A stretch of 64,000 nucleotides of DNA, taken from Solimonas variicoloris DSM 15731 (GTDB lineage Bacteria; Pseudomonadota; Gammaproteobacteria; Nevskiales; Nevskiaceae). The notes beneath the pieces were generated by a model. That model saw nothing but the letters and a program-made list of their open reading frames with translations. It did no database searches and was not told where the DNA came from. Both the position numbers and the translations under genes were made by a program. The stretch spans positions 1 to 64,000 of the forward strand of contig NZ_KB907939.1 of assembly GCF_000382285.1 (NCBI RefSeq). Direction: 5' to 3'. Of the stretch, positions 55,361 to 64,000 are shown piece by piece (positions within the stretch are counted from its first letter, which is position 1; each line of letters starts with the position of its first letter).

Positions 55361-57523
55361 ATGGAGCAGCTTTCCGTCATTCAGCGTCTGGGCAATGCCC
55401 TGCGCACGCAGCGTGCCGAGCGCGAGTTCGGCATGGATGCGCTGACGCGCATGCTCGAAGGCTATCTGCCCGAAGAGCAGATCGCCCAGGTGCGCCGCGC
55501 GGCGGAGTTCGCCAAGAACGTTCATGAGGGACAGCGGCGCACGTCCGGCGAGCCGTACGTGTATCACCCGCTGGCAGTGGCCCGCATCCTTGCCGAGATG
55601 CGCCTCGATCACACGACCTTGAGCGCCGCGATCCTGCACGACGTCATCGAGGACACCGGCATCTCGCGCGAGCAGCTGGCGACCGAGTTCGGCCCCGATG
55701 TCGCGGCGCTGGTCGACGGCGTCAGCAAGATCGCCAAGATCGAGGGCCGCTCGCGCGCCGAGATGCAGGCGGAGAGCTTCCGCAAGCTGCTGCTGGCGAT
55801 GACGCAGGATCTGCGCGTCATCCTCGTCAAGCTCGCCGACCGCCTGCACAACATGCGCACGCTCGGCGCCATGGCGTCCGAGAAGAAGCGGCGCATCGCC
55901 CGCGAGACGCTCGACATCTATGCGCCGATCGCGCAGCGGCTCGGTATCTACTTCATCCGCACCGAACTCGAGGACCTGGCCTTCGCCAACCTCTATCCGC
56001 GCCGTTACGCGGTGCTGGTGCAGGCGATCAAGGCCCAGCTCGGCGATACCCGCAAGCTGATCCGCGAGGTCGAGCAGAAGCTGTCGACGGTCCTGCGCGA
56101 GGAGGGCATCGGCGCCAGCGTCGTCGGCCGCGAGAAAAACGTCTACGGCATCTATCAGAAGATGCGGCGCAAGAAGCTGAAGCTGCTGAAGGTCACCGAT
56201 CTGCTCGGCTTTCGCGTGATCGTCAACAAGGTCGATGACTGTTACCGCGCGCTCGGCGTCGCCCATCACGTCTACAAGCCGGTGCCCGGCGAGTTCGACG
56301 ACTACGTCGCCAATCCGAAATCGAACGGCTACCAGTCGCTGCATACCTCCTGCGTCGGCCCGGGCGGCCACAAGATCGAGATCCAGATTCGCACGCGCGA
56401 CATGCACCACGTCGCCGAGAGCGGCATCGCCGCGCACTGGCAGTACAAGCTCGGCGAGCGCGACAGCCAGTCGGCCCCGCAGGTGCGTGCGCGCGAATGG
56501 GTGTCGGGCCTGCTCGACGAATTCGGGTCCACCAATGCGATGGACTTCGTCGACAACGTCAAGGTCGATCTCTTCCCGGACGAGGTCTACGTGTTCACGC
56601 CGCGCGGCGAGATCCGCCGCCTGCCGCGCGGCGCGACTTCGGTCGACTTCGCCTACGCGGTGCATTCGGAACTCGGTGACCACTGCGTCGCGGCGCGTCT
56701 CGATGGCCAGCTCGAGCCGCTCAACACGCATCTGCGCAACGGTCAGACGGTCGAGATCATCACCTCGCGGCACGCGCGCCCGAACGCCGCTTGGCTCAAC
56801 TTCGTCAAGACCGCCAAGGCCCGCGCCGCGGTGCGCGGCTATCTGCGCACGCAGCGCGAGGACGAGGCCGTGCGGCTCGGGCGGCGTCTGCTCGAGATCG
56901 CGCTGCGCGAGCTCAACGTGCCGGCCGCGGTGCTCAAGGATGAGGCGCGCCTGCAGCCGGTGCTGAAGATGCACCAGATGCACGACGTCGAGGAGCTGTT
57001 CGCGGCGATCGGCTCGGGCGAGCGTCTGGCCGCGCTGGTCGCCCGTCATTTTCTGCCGGAAGGCGAGGCGGACCGCCAGCCGGGACAGGCGGCGCCGCTG
57101 GCGATCGAAGGCACCGAAGGGCTGGTGCTCGATTACGCGCGCTGCTGCTACCCGCTGCCGGGCGACGAGATGCGCGGCCACGTCAGCACCGGGCGCGGCA
57201 TCGTCGTGCACCGCCTCGACTGCCGGCAGGCCAAGGCGCGGCCCCAGGACTGGGTGCCGCTGGCCTGGTCGGATCGCGTGCAGGGCGATTTCCTCTCGGA
57301 AATCCGCATGAAGACGATTCGCAAGCGCGGCATGCTGGCCAAGGTCACGGCCGAGATCGCCGGCGCCGAGTCGTCGATCGAGAACGTGCAGATGCCGGAC
57401 CGCGCCGGCAGCGAGGCGGTCGAGATGCGCTTCATCATCACCGTGCGCGATCGCGTGCACCTGGCGCGCGTGCTGCGCCGCCTGCGCCGCATCGAGGGCG
57501 TCGAGCGCGTCTTGCGCGCGTAG
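55361..57523 (+). CDS. spoT: Bifunctional (p)ppGpp synthetase/hydrolase
   Basis: A 720-residue RelA/SpoT-type enzyme. The HD hydrolase domain is intact (YVYHPLAVARIL, AILHDVIEDTG, LADRLHNMRTL), so it can degrade ppGpp. The synthetase domain follows (GREKNVYGIYQKMRRKKL, KSNGYQSLHTSC). TGS (VYVFTPRGEIRRLPRGATSV), helical and C-terminal ACT domains complete it. The presence of the HD motif assigns it to SpoT rather than RelA. ATG at 55361; rpoZ and gmk lie upstream. Confidence 0.95.
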   Translation: MEQLSVIQRLGNALRTQRAEREFGMDALTRMLEGYLPEEQIAQVRRAAEFAKNVHEGQRRTSGEPYVYHPLAVARILAEMRLDHTTLSAAILHDVIEDTGISREQLATEFGPDVAALVDGVSKIAKIEGRSRAEMQAESFRKLLLAMTQDLRVILVKLADRLHNMRTLGAMASEKKRRIARETLDIYAPIAQRLGIYFIRTELEDLAFANLYPRRYAVLVQAIKAQLGDTRKLIREVEQKLSTVLREEGIGASVVGREKNVYGIYQKMRRKKLKLLKVTDLLGFRVIVNKVDDCYRALGVAHHVYKPVPGEFDDYVANPKSNGYQSLHTSCVGPGGHKIEIQIRTRDMHHVAESGIAAHWQYKLGERDSQSAPQVRAREWVSGLLDEFGSTNAMDFVDNVKVDLFPDEVYVFTPRGEIRRLPRGATSVDFAYAVHSELGDHCVAARLDGQLEPLNTHLRNGQTVEIITSRHARPNAAWLNFVKTAKARAAVRGYLRTQREDEAVRLGRRLLEIALRELNVPAAVLKDEARLQPVLKMHQMHDVEELFAAIGSGERLAALVARHFLPEGEADRQPGQAAPLAIEGTEGLVLDYARCCYPLPGDEMRGHVSTGRGIVVHRLDCRQAKARPQDWVPLAWSDRVQGDFLSEIRMKTIRKRGMLAKVTAEIAGAESSIENVQMPDRAGSEAVEMRFIITVRDRVHLARVLRRLRRIEGVERVLRA

Positions 57524-57704
57524 CCCGGCCGGCGGATCTGCCGTTCCGGGCCGCGGCGCGTGTGCCGTCATCGCCGGCCGTGTCCGGCGGCGAGCGCGGC
57601 GGCTGCCGGCAAGTCCGCGCCTGCCGCCTTGGCTGCCGCGCCGGCTTCGCCGACAATCTCCGGCGCTTCATCCCCATCCGCAAAAGAACTAGAGCAGAAA
57701 CGAC

Positions 57705-58088
57705 ATGGCACGGCAGATCATTCACACGGACGCCGCCCCGGCGGCGATCGGCACGTATTCGCAGGCGGTCCGCTGTGGCAACACGGTGTACCTCTCCGGG
57801 CAGATTGCGCTCGACCCGCAGACCATGCAGCTCCGCAATGCCACGATCGAGGACGAGATCCATCAGGTGTTCAAGAATCTCGACGCCGTCGCCAAGGCCG
57901 CCGGCGGTACGCTGAGCCAGCTCGCCAAGCTCAACGTCTACCTGACCGACCTGGCGCACTTCGCCAAGGTCAACGAGATCATGGCGCAGTACTTCAGCGC
58001 GCCGTATCCGGCGCGGGCGGCGATCGGCGTCGCCCAGCTGCCGCGCGGCGCGCGCATCGAAGCCGACGGCGTTCTCGTTCTCGACTGA
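57705..58088 (+). CDS. ridA: RidA-family reactive imine/enamine deaminase
   Basis: A 127-residue protein of the Rid/YjgF/YER057c family, which hydrolyses 2-aminoacrylate and other enamines. Signatures are [30 protein letters not shown] and [20 protein letters not shown], with the catalytic arginine in the last. Its place behind spoT is standard in many Gammaproteobacteria. Confidence 0.95.
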   Translation: MARQIIHTDAAPAAIGTYSQAVRCGNTVYLSGQIALDPQTMQLRNATIEDEIHQVFKNLDAVAKAAGGTLSQLAKLNVYLTDLAHFAKVNEIMAQYFSAPYPARAAIGVAQLPRGARIEADGVLVLD

Positions 58089-58092
58089 TCCC

Positions 58093-60189
58093 TTGGCAGC
58101 CGCACGGCCGGCGTCCGGTGCTCCGCGTCCTGCGCTGACGCTCGACACCGAGGCGACCTTCCTCAAGGGCGCCGGCCCGGCGGTGGCGATGCGCCTGCGC
58201 ACGCTGGGGCTCGTCCGCGTGCGCGATCTGCTGTTCCATCTGCCGCTGCGCTACGAGGACCGCCGTGCGCATCAAGCGGTCGCGCGTCTGCGCATCGGTC
58301 AGGAAGCGCTGGTCCGCGGGCGCATCGTCGGGCAGGACCTGCGCTTCGCCGGGCGGCGCACGCTGCGCGTCACCATCGACGACGGCAGCGGGCCGCTGCT
58401 GCTGCGCTTCTTCCACTTCAACGACGCGCAGCGCGCCCAGCTCGCCAGCGGCCGCTGGCTGCAGGCCTTCGGCGACGTGCGCGCCGGCAGCGGCGGCCTC
58501 GAGATGGTGCATCCGCAGTACCGCGTCGCCGATGCGCCGGAAGAACTGCAGCCCGAGGCGACGCTGACGCCGATCTATCCGCTCACCACCGGCCTCACGC
58601 AGGCACGTCTGCGCCTGCTGATCGAGCAGACGCTGGCGCTTGCCGCGCGCGACGCCGATCTGGCGCGCGCGCTGCCCGGACTCGACGGTCCGGACACGCT
58701 GGCGGCACTGCATGCGATCCACCAGCCGAAAGACGATCGCGACGCGCAGCGCCTGCTCGCGCAGACGCACCCGGCGCAGCAGCGCCTGAAGTGCGAGGAG
58801 TTGCTCGCGCACCAGCTGAGCCTGCGCGTGCTGCGCCAGCGGCAGCGCAGCCGGCCGTCGCCGCGCCTGCCGGACGCCGCGCGGGCGACGGCCGAGCTGC
58901 AGGACGTGCTCGGCTTCGCGATGACCGGCGCGCAGCGGCGCGTGATCGCCGAGGTCTGTCGCGACCTCGGCGCCGCGCAGCCGATGCTGCGACTCGTGCA
59001 GGGCGATGTCGGCAGCGGCAAGACCGTGGTCGCGGCGGTGGCGATGCTCGCGGCCGCGCGCGCCGGGCTGCAGGCGGTGCTGCTGGCGCCGACCGAACTG
59101 CTCGCCGAGCAGCATCAGCGCAACCTCGAACGCTGGTTCGCGCCGCTCGGCTTCGCGCCGGTGCTGCTCGCCAACAAGCTGAAGAAGGCGCGCCGCGAAG
59201 CGGCGCTGGCGGCGATCGCCGACGGCAGCGCCGCGCTGGTCGTCGGCACGCACGCGGTGTTCCAGGACGAGGTGCGCTTTCACCGGCTTGCAGTGGTCGT
59301 GGTCGACGAGCAGCACCGCTTCGGCGTGCAGCAGCGTCTGGCCCTGCGCGACAAGGGCGGGGCCTGGGCGCCGCACCAGCTGATCATGTCGGCGACGCCG
59401 ATCCCGCGCACGCTGGCGCAGACCGTCTATGCCGATCTCGACGTGTCGGTGATCGATGAGCTGCCGCCGGGGCGTACGCCGGTGCAGACCGTGGTGCTGT
59501 CGAACGAAAAGCGCGACGAAGTGCTGGCGCGTATCGGCGAGGCCTGCCGGCAGCAGCGTCAGGCGTACTGGGTCTGCACCCTGATCGAGGAGTCCGAGGA
59601 GCTGGACGCCGAGGCCGCCGAGGCGACCGCGACGCGCCTGCGCGCCGAGCTGCCGGGCGTGCGCGTCGGCCTCGTGCACGGGCGCATGAAAGGCGAAGCC
59701 AAGGACGAGCAGATGCGCGCGTTCAAGGACGGCGTCACGCAGCTGCTGGTCGCCACCACGGTGATCGAGGTCGGCGTCGATGTGCCGAACGCCAGCATCA
59801 TGGTGATCGAGAACGCCGAGCGTCTCGGTCTGTCGCAGCTGCACCAGCTGCGCGGCCGTGTCGGCCGCGGCAGCGAGAAGAGCCAGTGCGTGCTGCTGTA
59901 TCAGGGGCCGCTCGGCGAGGCGGCGCGCGCGCGGCTGGAGACGATGCGGGCGACCACCGACGGCTTCGCGATCGCGCAGCGCGATCTCGAATTGCGCGGG
60001 CCCGGCGAACTGCTGGGCCGTCGCCAGACCGGCGAGATCGGCATGAAGCTCGCCGACCCGCTGCGCGACGCGGCACTGGTGCCGCCGCTGCAGCAGCTCG
60101 CCGAACGCTATCTCGAACGCGAGCCGGAACTCGCCAAGCTGCTGATCGCGCGCTGGGTCGGCGACCCGGACCGCTACGCGCGCGTCTGA
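58093..60189 (+). CDS. recG: ATP-dependent DNA helicase RecG
   Basis: A 698-residue monomeric helicase that remodels stalled forks. The N-terminal wedge/OB domain (about 1-210, RYEDRRAHQAVARLRIGQEA) is followed by helicase motifs: LVQGDVGSGKTVVA (I), LLAPTELLAEQH (Ia), VVVDEQHRFGVQQRL (II), MSATPIPRTLA (III), TTVIEVGVDVPNASIMVIENAERLG (V) and QLHQLRGRVGRG (VI). It starts with TTG at 58093, 4 bp after ridA; no better start is seen. Confidence 0.95.
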   Translation: MAAARPASGAPRPALTLDTEATFLKGAGPAVAMRLRTLGLVRVRDLLFHLPLRYEDRRAHQAVARLRIGQEALVRGRIVGQDLRFAGRRTLRVTIDDGSGPLLLRFFHFNDAQRAQLASGRWLQAFGDVRAGSGGLEMVHPQYRVADAPEELQPEATLTPIYPLTTGLTQARLRLLIEQTLALAARDADLARALPGLDGPDTLAALHAIHQPKDDRDAQRLLAQTHPAQQRLKCEELLAHQLSLRVLRQRQRSRPSPRLPDAARATAELQDVLGFAMTGAQRRVIAEVCRDLGAAQPMLRLVQGDVGSGKTVVAAVAMLAAARAGLQAVLLAPTELLAEQHQRNLERWFAPLGFAPVLLANKLKKARREAALAAIADGSAALVVGTHAVFQDEVRFHRLAVVVVDEQHRFGVQQRLALRDKGGAWAPHQLIMSATPIPRTLAQTVYADLDVSVIDELPPGRTPVQTVVLSNEKRDEVLARIGEACRQQRQAYWVCTLIEESEELDAEAAEATATRLRAELPGVRVGLVHGRMKGEAKDEQMRAFKDGVTQLLVATTVIEVGVDVPNASIMVIENAERLGLSQLHQLRGRVGRGSEKSQCVLLYQGPLGEAARARLETMRATTDGFAIAQRDLELRGPGELLGRRQTGEIGMKLADPLRDAALVPPLQQLAERYLEREPELAKLLIARWVGDPDRYARV

Positions 60190-60222
60190 GCATCACGCCG
60201 CGATGCGATACTGCGCCCGATC

Positions 60223-61092
60223 ATGAATCCGCTTTCCCGCGACAAGCTGGTCGACTACTGGCGCCTCACGCGCATGGACCGGCCGATCGGCATCTACCTG
60301 CTGCTGTGGCCGACGCTGTGGGCGCTGTGGTTCGCCGCCGGCGGACCGCCGTCGCTGCACGTGCTCGCGGTCTTCGTGCTCGGCACGGTGCTGATGCGCG
60401 CGGCCGGCTGTGCGATCAACGATTACGCCGATCGCGATTTCGATCCGCACGTCAGCCGCACGCGGCAGCGGCCGGTCGCCGCCGGTCGCGTCAGCGGCCG
60501 CGAGGCGGTCGGCGTGTTCGTCGTGCTGTCGCTCGTCGCCTTCGCGCTGCTGCTGTCGCTGCGCAATGCCTATGCCGTCGCGTTGTCGGTGCCGGCGGTG
60601 CTGCTCGCCGGCAGCTACCCGTTCGCCAAGCGCGTGCTGTCGATTCCGCAGGCGATTCTCGGTCTGGCCTTCTCGGCCGGCATCCCGATGGCCTACGCCG
60701 CCGTGCATGGCACCGTCGACTGGGGCATGGCGACGGCGCTGATCGCCGCGAACCTGTGCTGGGTGATCGCTTACGACACCTACTACGCGATGGCCGATCG
60801 CGAGGACGATCTGAAGATCGGCGTGAAGTCGTCGGCGATCCTGTTCGGCCGCCATGACCGCCTGATCACCGCGGCGCTGCAGGCGCTGTCGCTGCTGATC
60901 CTGCTGGGCGTCGGCCTGCACGACGGGCGCGGCGCGGCCTACTACGCCGGGCTGGCGGTCGGCGCCGGCTGCGCGGTCTACGAGCAGTGGCTGATTCGTG
61001 CGCGTGAGCCGGCGGCGAGCTTCCGCGCCTTCCTGCACAGTCATTACATCGGTCTGGCGATCCTGGTCGGGCTCGCGCTCGATTGGCGTTAG
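60223..61092 (+). CDS. ubiA: 4-hydroxybenzoate polyprenyltransferase
   Basis: A 289-residue membrane prenyltransferase of ubiquinone synthesis. The two Asp-rich motifs are NDYADRDFDPHVSRT (first) and YDTYYAMADREDDLKIGVKS (second); about eight TM helices are present. Length equals E. coli UbiA. ubiC is not adjacent. It begins 33 bp after recG. Confidence 0.95.
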   Translation: MNPLSRDKLVDYWRLTRMDRPIGIYLLLWPTLWALWFAAGGPPSLHVLAVFVLGTVLMRAAGCAINDYADRDFDPHVSRTRQRPVAAGRVSGREAVGVFVVLSLVAFALLLSLRNAYAVALSVPAVLLAGSYPFAKRVLSIPQAILGLAFSAGIPMAYAAVHGTVDWGMATALIAANLCWVIAYDTYYAMADREDDLKIGVKSSAILFGRHDRLITAALQALSLLILLGVGLHDGRGAAYYAGLAVGAGCAVYEQWLIRAREPAASFRAFLHSHYIGLAILVGLALDWR

Positions 61093-61113
61093 CCGGGCCG
61101 GTCGCCGACGCCT

Positions 61114-61803
61114 TCAGGCGACGCGCGCGAGGGCCCAGGCCTCCACCGTCACGGCGCCGGCACGCCGGCAGCTGCGCGCCAGTTCGCCGAGCGTCGCGCC
61201 GGTCGTCATCACGTCGTCGAGCAGCGCCACGCGCAGGCCGCGCACGCCGGCGTCGACGCTGAACGCGCCGCGCACATTGCGCCGTCGCGCGACCGCATCC
61301 ATGCCGATCTGGTCCTGCGTCGCGCGCATGCGTCGCGCCCAGCCGGCTTCGACGCGCAGTCCGGCTTCGTCGGCGAGCGGCCGCGCCAGCTCGACGCTCT
61401 GGTTGTAGCCGCGCCGGCGCAGACGCCCCGGATGCAGCGGCACCGGAATGACGACGTCCACGTCGTCGCCGCCGCGTGCGCGCAGGCTCAACGCCAGCAG
61501 ACGGCCGAGCGTGCGCGCCGGCACGAAGTCGGCGGCGTACTTCAGTGCGTGAATCTGCTCGCGGATCGGCGCTTCGAGACGGAATGGTGCCCAGGCGCGG
61601 ACGTACGGCGGCGGATGCGCAAGGCAATGGGCGCAGGGCTGATCGTGCGTCTGCGGCAGCGCGCAGCGCGGGCAGGCCGGGTGATTCCACGGCAGATCGG
61701 CGCGACAGGCCGCGCACAGCGCCAGCTCGTCGCTCGGCGCGGCACAGAACTGACACCGGGCGGGCGACAGCAGGGCCAGCAGCTCCTGGCGGATGTCAAC
61801 CAT
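61114..61803 (-). CDS. comF: ComF-family phosphoribosyltransferase-like protein
   Basis: A 229-residue protein with an N-terminal Cys-rich zinc-ribbon (CQFCAAPSDELALCAACRAD and CPRCALPQTHDQPCAHC) and a C-terminal PRTase domain with the PRPP loop VALLDDVMTTGATL. ComF is linked to competence/DNA uptake and in some bacteria to metabolism of nucleotides. ATG at 61803. It is convergent with ubiA and divergent from bioB. Confidence 0.9.
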   Translation of the reverse strand: MVDIRQELLALLSPARCQFCAAPSDELALCAACRADLPWNHPACPRCALPQTHDQPCAHCLAHPPPYVRAWAPFRLEAPIREQIHALKYAADFVPARTLGRLLALSLRARGGDDVDVVIPVPLHPGRLRRRGYNQSVELARPLADEAGLRVEAGWARRMRATQDQIGMDAVARRRNVRGAFSVDAGVRGLRVALLDDVMTTGATLGELARSCRRAGAVTVEAWALARVA

Positions 61804-61826
61804 GTCAGTGCATTTTGAGTTGACAA

Positions 61827-61846
61827 GTTCCGGCGTGACCCGGAAC
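61827..61846. promoter_or_regulatory. Inverted repeat between comF and bioB
   Basis: GTTCCGGCGTGACCCGGAAC is a perfect 7-bp inverted repeat with a 6-bp centre. It overlaps a TTGACA-like hexamer (61820-61825), a possible -35 toward bioB. It could bind a biotin-gene regulator, but no known Bir/BioR/BioQ consensus is matched. Confidence 0.4.
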
Positions 61847-61945
61847 ACTAAAACCGCTGGCGCACCGACGCTTCGTGCGCTTCGCTGCGTCTAAAAATCA
61901 TTATTCCAACTTTTATCACAGGGTTCGCTCCCTGAAGGAATTCGC

Positions 61946-63055
61946 ATGTCGGCCGTGCTCAGCCCCAGCGTATCCACCGCGTCCGGCGCTGCCGAGACGC
62001 ACCGCACGGACGACGGCCTGCGCCACGACTGGCGCCATGACGAAGTCCAGGCGCTGTTCGATCTGCCGTTCAACGACCTGCTGTTCCAGGCCCACACCGT
62101 GCACCGGCAGCATCATGAGCCGAACACCGTGCAGCTGGCCACGCTGCTGTCGATCAAGACCGGCGCCTGTCCCGAGGATTGCGCGTACTGCCCGCAGTCG
62201 GTGCGCTACGAAACCGGCCTGAAGAAGGAGCCGCTGCTGCCGCTCGACGCGGTCGTCGAGGCGGCGAAGGAAGCCAAGGCCAACGGCGCGACGCGCTTCT
62301 GCATGGGCGCCGCCTGGCGCTCGCCGAAGGATCGCGACATCGAGCGCGTCGAGGCGATGGTGCGCGCGGTCAAGGACATGGGTCTGGAGACCTGTGTGAC
62401 GCTCGGCATGCTCAAGCCGGCGCAGGCGCAGCGTCTCGCCGACGCCGGCCTCGATTACTACAACCACAATCTCGATACCTCGCCGGAGTTCTACGGCAAG
62501 ATCATCAGCACGCGCACCTACGAGGATCGCCTGCAGACGCTCGACAACGTACGCGAGGCCGGCATCAAGGTCTGCTGTGGCGGCATCGTCGGCATGGGCG
62601 AACAGGAGCAGGATCGCGCCGAGCTGCTGCGCCAGCTGGCCAATCTCGACGTGCATCCGGAAAGCGTGCCGATCAACAACCTCGTGCAGGTCGAAGGCAC
62701 GCCGCTGCAGGGCCAGGATGAGGTCCATCCGATCGACTTCGTGAAGATGATCGCGGTGGCGCGCGTGCTGATGCCGAAATCGCAGGTGCGCCTGTCGGCC
62801 GGGCGCCAGCAGATGAGCGAGGAGATGCAGGCACTGTGCTTCTTCGCCGGCGCCAACTCGATCTTCTATGGCGAGCGCCTGCTGACGACCGAGAACCCGC
62901 AGAACGCCAAGGACCGTGCGCTGATCGCGCGCCTGGGCATGCGCACCGAAGGTCGCGTCGAGACGGCCGACCCCTGCGCGCACGAGCATGGCCGCGGGCC
63001 TGAGCACGGGCACGCGCAGGGTGGCTGCAACGCCGCCGCCTGCGCCCACGGCTGA
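61946..63055 (+). CDS. bioB: Biotin synthase
   Basis: A 369-residue radical-SAM enzyme that inserts sulfur into dethiobiotin. The SAM cluster motif is [14 protein letters not shown]. The second-cluster ligands are in [17 protein letters not shown] and [11 protein letters not shown], with the arginine in [12 protein letters not shown]. After the usual end (about 340) it carries a tail with histidines, glycines and cysteines ([19 protein letters not shown] then NAAACAHG), unusual for BioB. bioF follows after 10 bp. Confidence 0.95.
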   Translation: MSAVLSPSVSTASGAAETHRTDDGLRHDWRHDEVQALFDLPFNDLLFQAHTVHRQHHEPNTVQLATLLSIKTGACPEDCAYCPQSVRYETGLKKEPLLPLDAVVEAAKEAKANGATRFCMGAAWRSPKDRDIERVEAMVRAVKDMGLETCVTLGMLKPAQAQRLADAGLDYYNHNLDTSPEFYGKIISTRTYEDRLQTLDNVREAGIKVCCGGIVGMGEQEQDRAELLRQLANLDVHPESVPINNLVQVEGTPLQGQDEVHPIDFVKMIAVARVLMPKSQVRLSAGRQQMSEEMQALCFFAGANSIFYGERLLTTENPQNAKDRALIARLGMRTEGRVETADPCAHEHGRGPEHGHAQGGCNAAACAHG

Positions 63056-63065
63056 GCGTCCGGCG

Positions 63066-64000
63066 ATGGCGGCTGACGACGCACGCGCGGCGCGGTCGCC
63101 GCTGGGCTCGCACCTGGCGGCCGAACTGGCGCGCATCCGCGCCGCCGATCTGTATCGCGTGCGTCGCGTCATCGACGGCGGCCACGGCGCGCAGATTCAC
63201 GTCAACGGCCGCCGCTGCATCAACTTCTGCAGCAACGACTATCTCGGTCTCGCCGCCGATCCGCGCCTCGCCGAAGCGGCGCGGCGCGCGCTGGCGGGCG
63301 GCACCGGCAGCGGCGCCTCGGCGCTGGTGTCCGGCTACAACCGCGAGCATCAGCGGCTCGAAGAAGAAGTCGCCGCCTTCGTCGGCCGGCCGCGCGCGCT
63401 GCTGTTCTCGACCGGCTGGGCCGCCAATCTCGGCGTGCTGCGCGCCTTGCTTGGCCGCGACGATCTGCTCGTCGCCGACGAACTCAACCACGCCTCGCTG
63501 ATCGACGGCGGTCGCCTGTCGGGCGCGCGCTACCAGCGTGTCGCGCATGCCGACGCCGCCGGCTTCGATGCGGCGTTGCGCGATGGCGGCGCGGCAGGGC
63601 TGAAGCTGCTGGTCAGCGACGGCGTGTTCAGCATGGACGGCGATCTCGCGCCGCTCCCGGCGCTCGCCGCGGCGTGCGCCGCGCACGGTGCAGCGCTGAT
63701 GGTCGACGATGCGCACGGCTTCGGCGCGCTCGGTGCGCAGGGGCGCGGCGTGTTCGAGCTGAGCGGCGTGACGCCGGATGTCCAGGTCGGTACCTTCGGC
63801 AAGGCGGCCGGCGCCGCCGGCGCCTTCGTGGCCGGCGACGAGGATCTCATCGAATACCTGATCCAGCGTGCGCGCAGCTGGGTGTTCTCGACGGCGCCAC
63901 CGCCGGCGGTCGCCGCCGCCGCGCGCTGCGGTCTGCGTCTGATTCAGGAAGAACCCGAGCGCCGCGCGGCGCTGCACGAGAACCTGCGCCGTTTCCGCGA
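63066..64000 (+). CDS. bioF: 8-amino-7-oxononanoate synthase, N-terminal part
   Basis: The first 311 residues of a PLP-dependent synthase that condenses pimeloyl-ACP (or CoA) with alanine in biotin synthesis. The frame is open to the window end. Signatures are NFCSNDYLGLAADPRL, GSGASALVSGYN, MVDDAHGFGALGAQGRG and TFGKAAGAAGAFVAG, whose lysine is the PLP Schiff-base residue. The stop is outside the window. With bioB it forms a biotin operon. Confidence 0.93.
   Translation, partial: MAADDARAARSPLGSHLAAELARIRAADLYRVRRVIDGGHGAQIHVNGRRCINFCSNDYLGLAADPRLAEAARRALAGGTGSGASALVSGYNREHQRLEEEVAAFVGRPRALLFSTGWAANLGVLRALLGRDDLLVADELNHASLIDGGRLSGARYQRVAHADAAGFDAALRDGGAAGLKLLVSDGVFSMDGDLAPLPALAAACAAHGAALMVDDAHGFGALGAQGRGVFELSGVTPDVQVGTFGKAAGAAGAFVAGDEDLIEYLIQRARSWVFSTAPPPAVAAAARCGLRLIQEEPERRAALHENLRRFR

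Overview
This 64 kb window is a stretch of bacterial chromosome of about 65-70% GC, with a lower-GC accessory segment at its left end. The gene content is gammaproteobacterial: a 13-gene nuo operon with fused nuoCD, a CpxPRA-type system, prfC, yicC-gmk-rpoZ-spoT, recG and bioBF. Two unrelated fatty-acid desaturases, a GMC oxidoreductase with a Tat-leader partner, and -10 elements followed by GC-rich discriminators suggest a Nevskiales/Solimonadaceae-like or Xanthomonadales-like organism. That placement is inference, not demonstrated.

Bases 1 to about 4870 are the right end of an integrated element. They hold the 3' end of an IS3-family insertion sequence, a MobA/MobL-type relaxase gene whose 5' part is lost at the IS boundary, a secreted protein with a GlyGly-CTERM-like tail, a membrane protein, a small lipoprotein, an XRE regulator and a second DNA-binding-like protein. 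The element ends in tRNA-Ile2(CAT): the chromosomal gene is cut just after its anticodon loop, and an intact tRNA-Ile2(CAT) lies about 50 bp away on the element side.

The core chromosome starts at about 4870. Region 4.9-7.8 kb is a cpxP-cpxR-cpxA operon behind a good CpxR box. Region 7.9-11.9 kb has a degenerate-GGDEF/EAL protein followed closely by a three-gene RiPP cassette: a precursor with two tandem ExxCG motifs, a DUF692 enzyme and a DUF2063 partner, of the HvfABC/bufferin copper-binding type. Region 12-21.8 kb has prfC, an acyl-CoA desaturase, an MFS exporter, a LOG protein, acylphosphatase, the GMC oxidoreductase pair, an acyl-ACP desaturase and folE. Region 21.9-23.1 kb has an orphan parB followed by three copies of a block of about 53 bp carrying DnaA-box-like motifs, about 127 bp apart. 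Region 23-30.7 kb has a metallopeptidase, a CBS protein, small secreted proteins, mnmG and a rimB/rimK/M14-hydrolase module.

Region 30.9-45.7 kb is the complete complex I operon, closed by a strong terminator. Region 45.9-55.1 kb has an acyltransferase/SDR pair, dps with an FNR-like site, an orphan Opp/Dpp ATPase, a DUF4382 lipoprotein, an acyl-CoA dehydrogenase with a clear promoter and operator, a glutaminyl cyclase-like protein, a Lys/Ala-rich histone-like protein and yicC-gmk-rpoZ. Region 55.4-64 kb has spoT, ridA, recG, ubiA, comF (divergent), and bioB followed by a bioF cut by the window edge.

The observations most worth following are the HvfA/BufA-like RiPP cassette next to a c-di-GMP-type protein, the parB-linked DnaA-box-like repeats, and the disrupted tRNA-Ile2 with its element-borne replacement.
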